The notes below the pieces were generated by a model. The model had not been told where the DNA came from and ran no database searches. It worked only from the letters and a program-made list of their open reading frames with translations. Made by a program: the position numbers and the translations under genes. Positions 13,075-14,028 of a stretch of DNA of 14,028 bases are shown here, piece after piece. The stretch is from Deltaproteobacteria bacterium (GTDB lineage Bacteria > Myxococcota > B64-G9), in the NCBI GenBank assembly GCA_030591745.1, contig JAUVAM010000021.1, forward strand, positions 1 through 14,028, in the 5' to 3' direction. Position 1 is the stretch's first letter; every line of letters starts with the position of its first letter.

Positions 13075-14028
13075 TCATTCTGAGCCAGGGCGGGACTGAA
13101 TGCCCATGAGACGGCCCGTCATGCCTGTCGAAATCTCGGCCGCGTTGGCCTCGTCGGTGTCTAAGTGCATCTCGAGCACATAGCTGTCCTTGGCCCGCAC
13201 CAGGACGTCACCAAAAACCAAGGGACGCTCTCCCCCGACCTCCACCATGACCACGTCCCGATCACGCAGGCCGAGTTCCTCGACATCCGCCAAACTCATG
13301 TGGATATGGCGTCTGGCGCAGATCACACCCTGGGCGAGCTCCATGCCGCCGGCGTCGCCCTCCAGACGAAGCCCCGGGGTGCCGTCCAAATCGCCCGAGT
13401 TGCGCACGGGGGCGTCGATGCCCAAATGGAACTCCTCGGTCCGTGAAATCTCTACCTGGGTTTGCTTGCGCACCGGGCCCACTCCCCGCACCCGATCCAC
13501 CTGACCCTTGGGCCCGACCAGCCGCACTCGCTCTTCGGCCGCGAACTGTCCGGGCTGCTTCAGGGGGGCCTTGGGTCTAAGCTGATGTCCGGCACCGAAA
13601 AGAACCTCCACATGCTCTTGAGACAAATGCACGTGGTGGGCACTCACGCCAATGGGGATGGCCGACTGTTGTTGCTGCCGTTCACGGTTGAGCCGGTGCC
13701 GTGCAAGACCCCGCATGGTCTCGCGGGCGATCATGCGCTCTTCATCGCTGGCCACAACCCAGATCTGTACCTGGGATTCGGGCGCATGGATCGCTGCCAC
13801 CTCCTGACCCTCCGCCAAGCCTTGTCGATTCTTCCCTTCGTCTATGAGCAAACCCAGAGCCCCCATGCGCTGACAAGCCCGGGCCCGAATGCCAGCGGCC
13901 CCCTCGCCCACACCGCCGGTGAAGACCAGGGCATCGCAGCCATCCAAGGCCGTCCACATGGCGCCCAAGTGACGACGCAGATTATGAGTATATGCCTGCA
14001 CGGCAGATTGGGCCTTGACCTGACCCTG
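13075..14028 (-). CDS. Acetate kinase-PduL phosphotransacylase fusion (N-terminus outside window)
   Basis: The frame stays open to the right edge, so the protein begins beyond the window; the GTG at 14001 is an internal valine. The first ~110 visible residues are the C-terminal end of acetate kinase: AYTHNLRRHLGAMWTALDGCDALVFTGGVGE, GLLIDEGKN, and WVVASDEERMIARET. After a short Gln/Arg-rich linker comes a complete PduL-type domain: IPIGVSAHHVHLS, GPVRKQTQVEISRT, NSGDLDGTPG, CARRHIHMS, and LEMHLDTDEANAA. The two His-x-His motifs are the metal-binding residues of PduL. PduL interconverts acetyl-CoA (or propionyl-CoA) and acyl phosphate; acetate kinase interconverts acetyl phosphate plus ADP and acetate plus ATP. 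The fusion would join both steps of the Pta-Ack pathway in one chain, using PduL in place of Pta. No microcompartment shell gene is in view, and no encapsulation peptide is obvious at the domain junction. Whether the kinase half is complete cannot be seen. Confidence 0.88.
   Translation of the reverse strand, partial: QGQVKAQSAVQAYTHNLRRHLGAMWTALDGCDALVFTGGVGEGAAGIRARACQRMGALGLLIDEGKNRQGLAEGQEVAAIHAPESQVQIWVVASDEERMIARETMRGLARHRLNRERQQQQSAIPIGVSAHHVHLSQEHVEVLFGAGHQLRPKAPLKQPGQFAAEERVRLVGPKGQVDRVRGVGPVRKQTQVEISRTEEFHLGIDAPVRNSGDLDGTPGLRLEGDAGGMELAQGVICARRHIHMSLADVEELGLRDRDVVMVEVGGERPLVFGDVLVRAKDSYVLEMHLDTDEANAAEISTGMTGRLMGIQSRPGSE

Noticed and set aside
12998..13078. N-terminal extension of the repeat lipoprotein to ATG 13078
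   Set aside because: It would give a tidy ATGA overlap with the AckA-PduL stop, but no Shine-Dalgarno precedes it and it would put 27 residues ahead of an otherwise clean lipoprotein signal.
4493..14028. A circuit in which acetyl phosphate from AckA-PduL phosphorylates the receiver and feeds the acetyltransferase
   Set aside because: Chemically possible, but the genes are 8 kb apart on opposite strands and nothing in the sequence links them beyond shared acetyl chemistry.

Overview
The window reads as a gene-dense, fairly GC-rich chromosomal segment of a Gram-negative bacterium. Several families point to the former Deltaproteobacteria (Myxococcota, Bradymonadota and relatives): an MXAN_5187-type C-terminal domain, a Ser/Thr kinase fused to WD40 repeats with the linker typical of myxobacterial kinases, and several lipoprotein or signal-peptide genes. 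The lineage is inferred from protein style only; there is no rRNA or marker gene. I see no tRNA, rRNA, CRISPR array, insertion sequence or phage gene.

Layout. Positions 3-593 (+) hold the 3' end of an MXAN_5187-domain gene. Positions 672-5640 (+) form a tight run of four genes: an MBOAT O-acyltransferase; a membrane-anchored protein with three fused modules (SGNH/DUF459-like hydrolase, alpha/beta esterase, ankyrin repeats); a stand-alone receiver protein; and an RNase Z-like metallo-beta-lactamase-fold hydrolase. Converging on it from 8067 down to 5637 (-) is a three-gene operon with 4-nt ATGA overlaps: an exported propeller-like protein with a C-terminal TolC-like segment, a smaller exported protein with a related TolC-like segment, and a lipoprotein with an SbsA/Big_5-type Ig domain. 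A 177-nt divergent intergenic region with a perfect 17-nt palindrome separates it from the 1223-residue kinase-WD40 gene (8245-11916, +). The kinase converges, with a 1-nt gap, on a lipoprotein gene (12997-11918, -) encoding a TRL-like domain, a long charged helix built from internal repeats, and a small C-terminal domain. The last gene (14028-13075, -, cut by the window end) is the C-terminal part of acetate kinase fused to a complete PduL-type phosphotransacylase.

How the genes may work together. The MBOAT and the SGNH protein resemble the AlgI/AlgJ and DltB/DltD pairing, so the first operon most likely O-acylates (probably acetylates) an envelope or extracellular polymer; the fused esterase could remove or move the same groups. 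The receiver and metallohydrolase are co-transcribed but their link to that job is unknown. The three-gene minus-strand operon looks like an uncharacterised envelope module. The AckA-PduL fusion would connect acetyl-CoA, acetyl phosphate and acetate/ATP in one polypeptide. The best candidates for undescribed biology are the triple-domain acylation protein, the propeller/TolC-like operon, and the AckA-PduL fusion.
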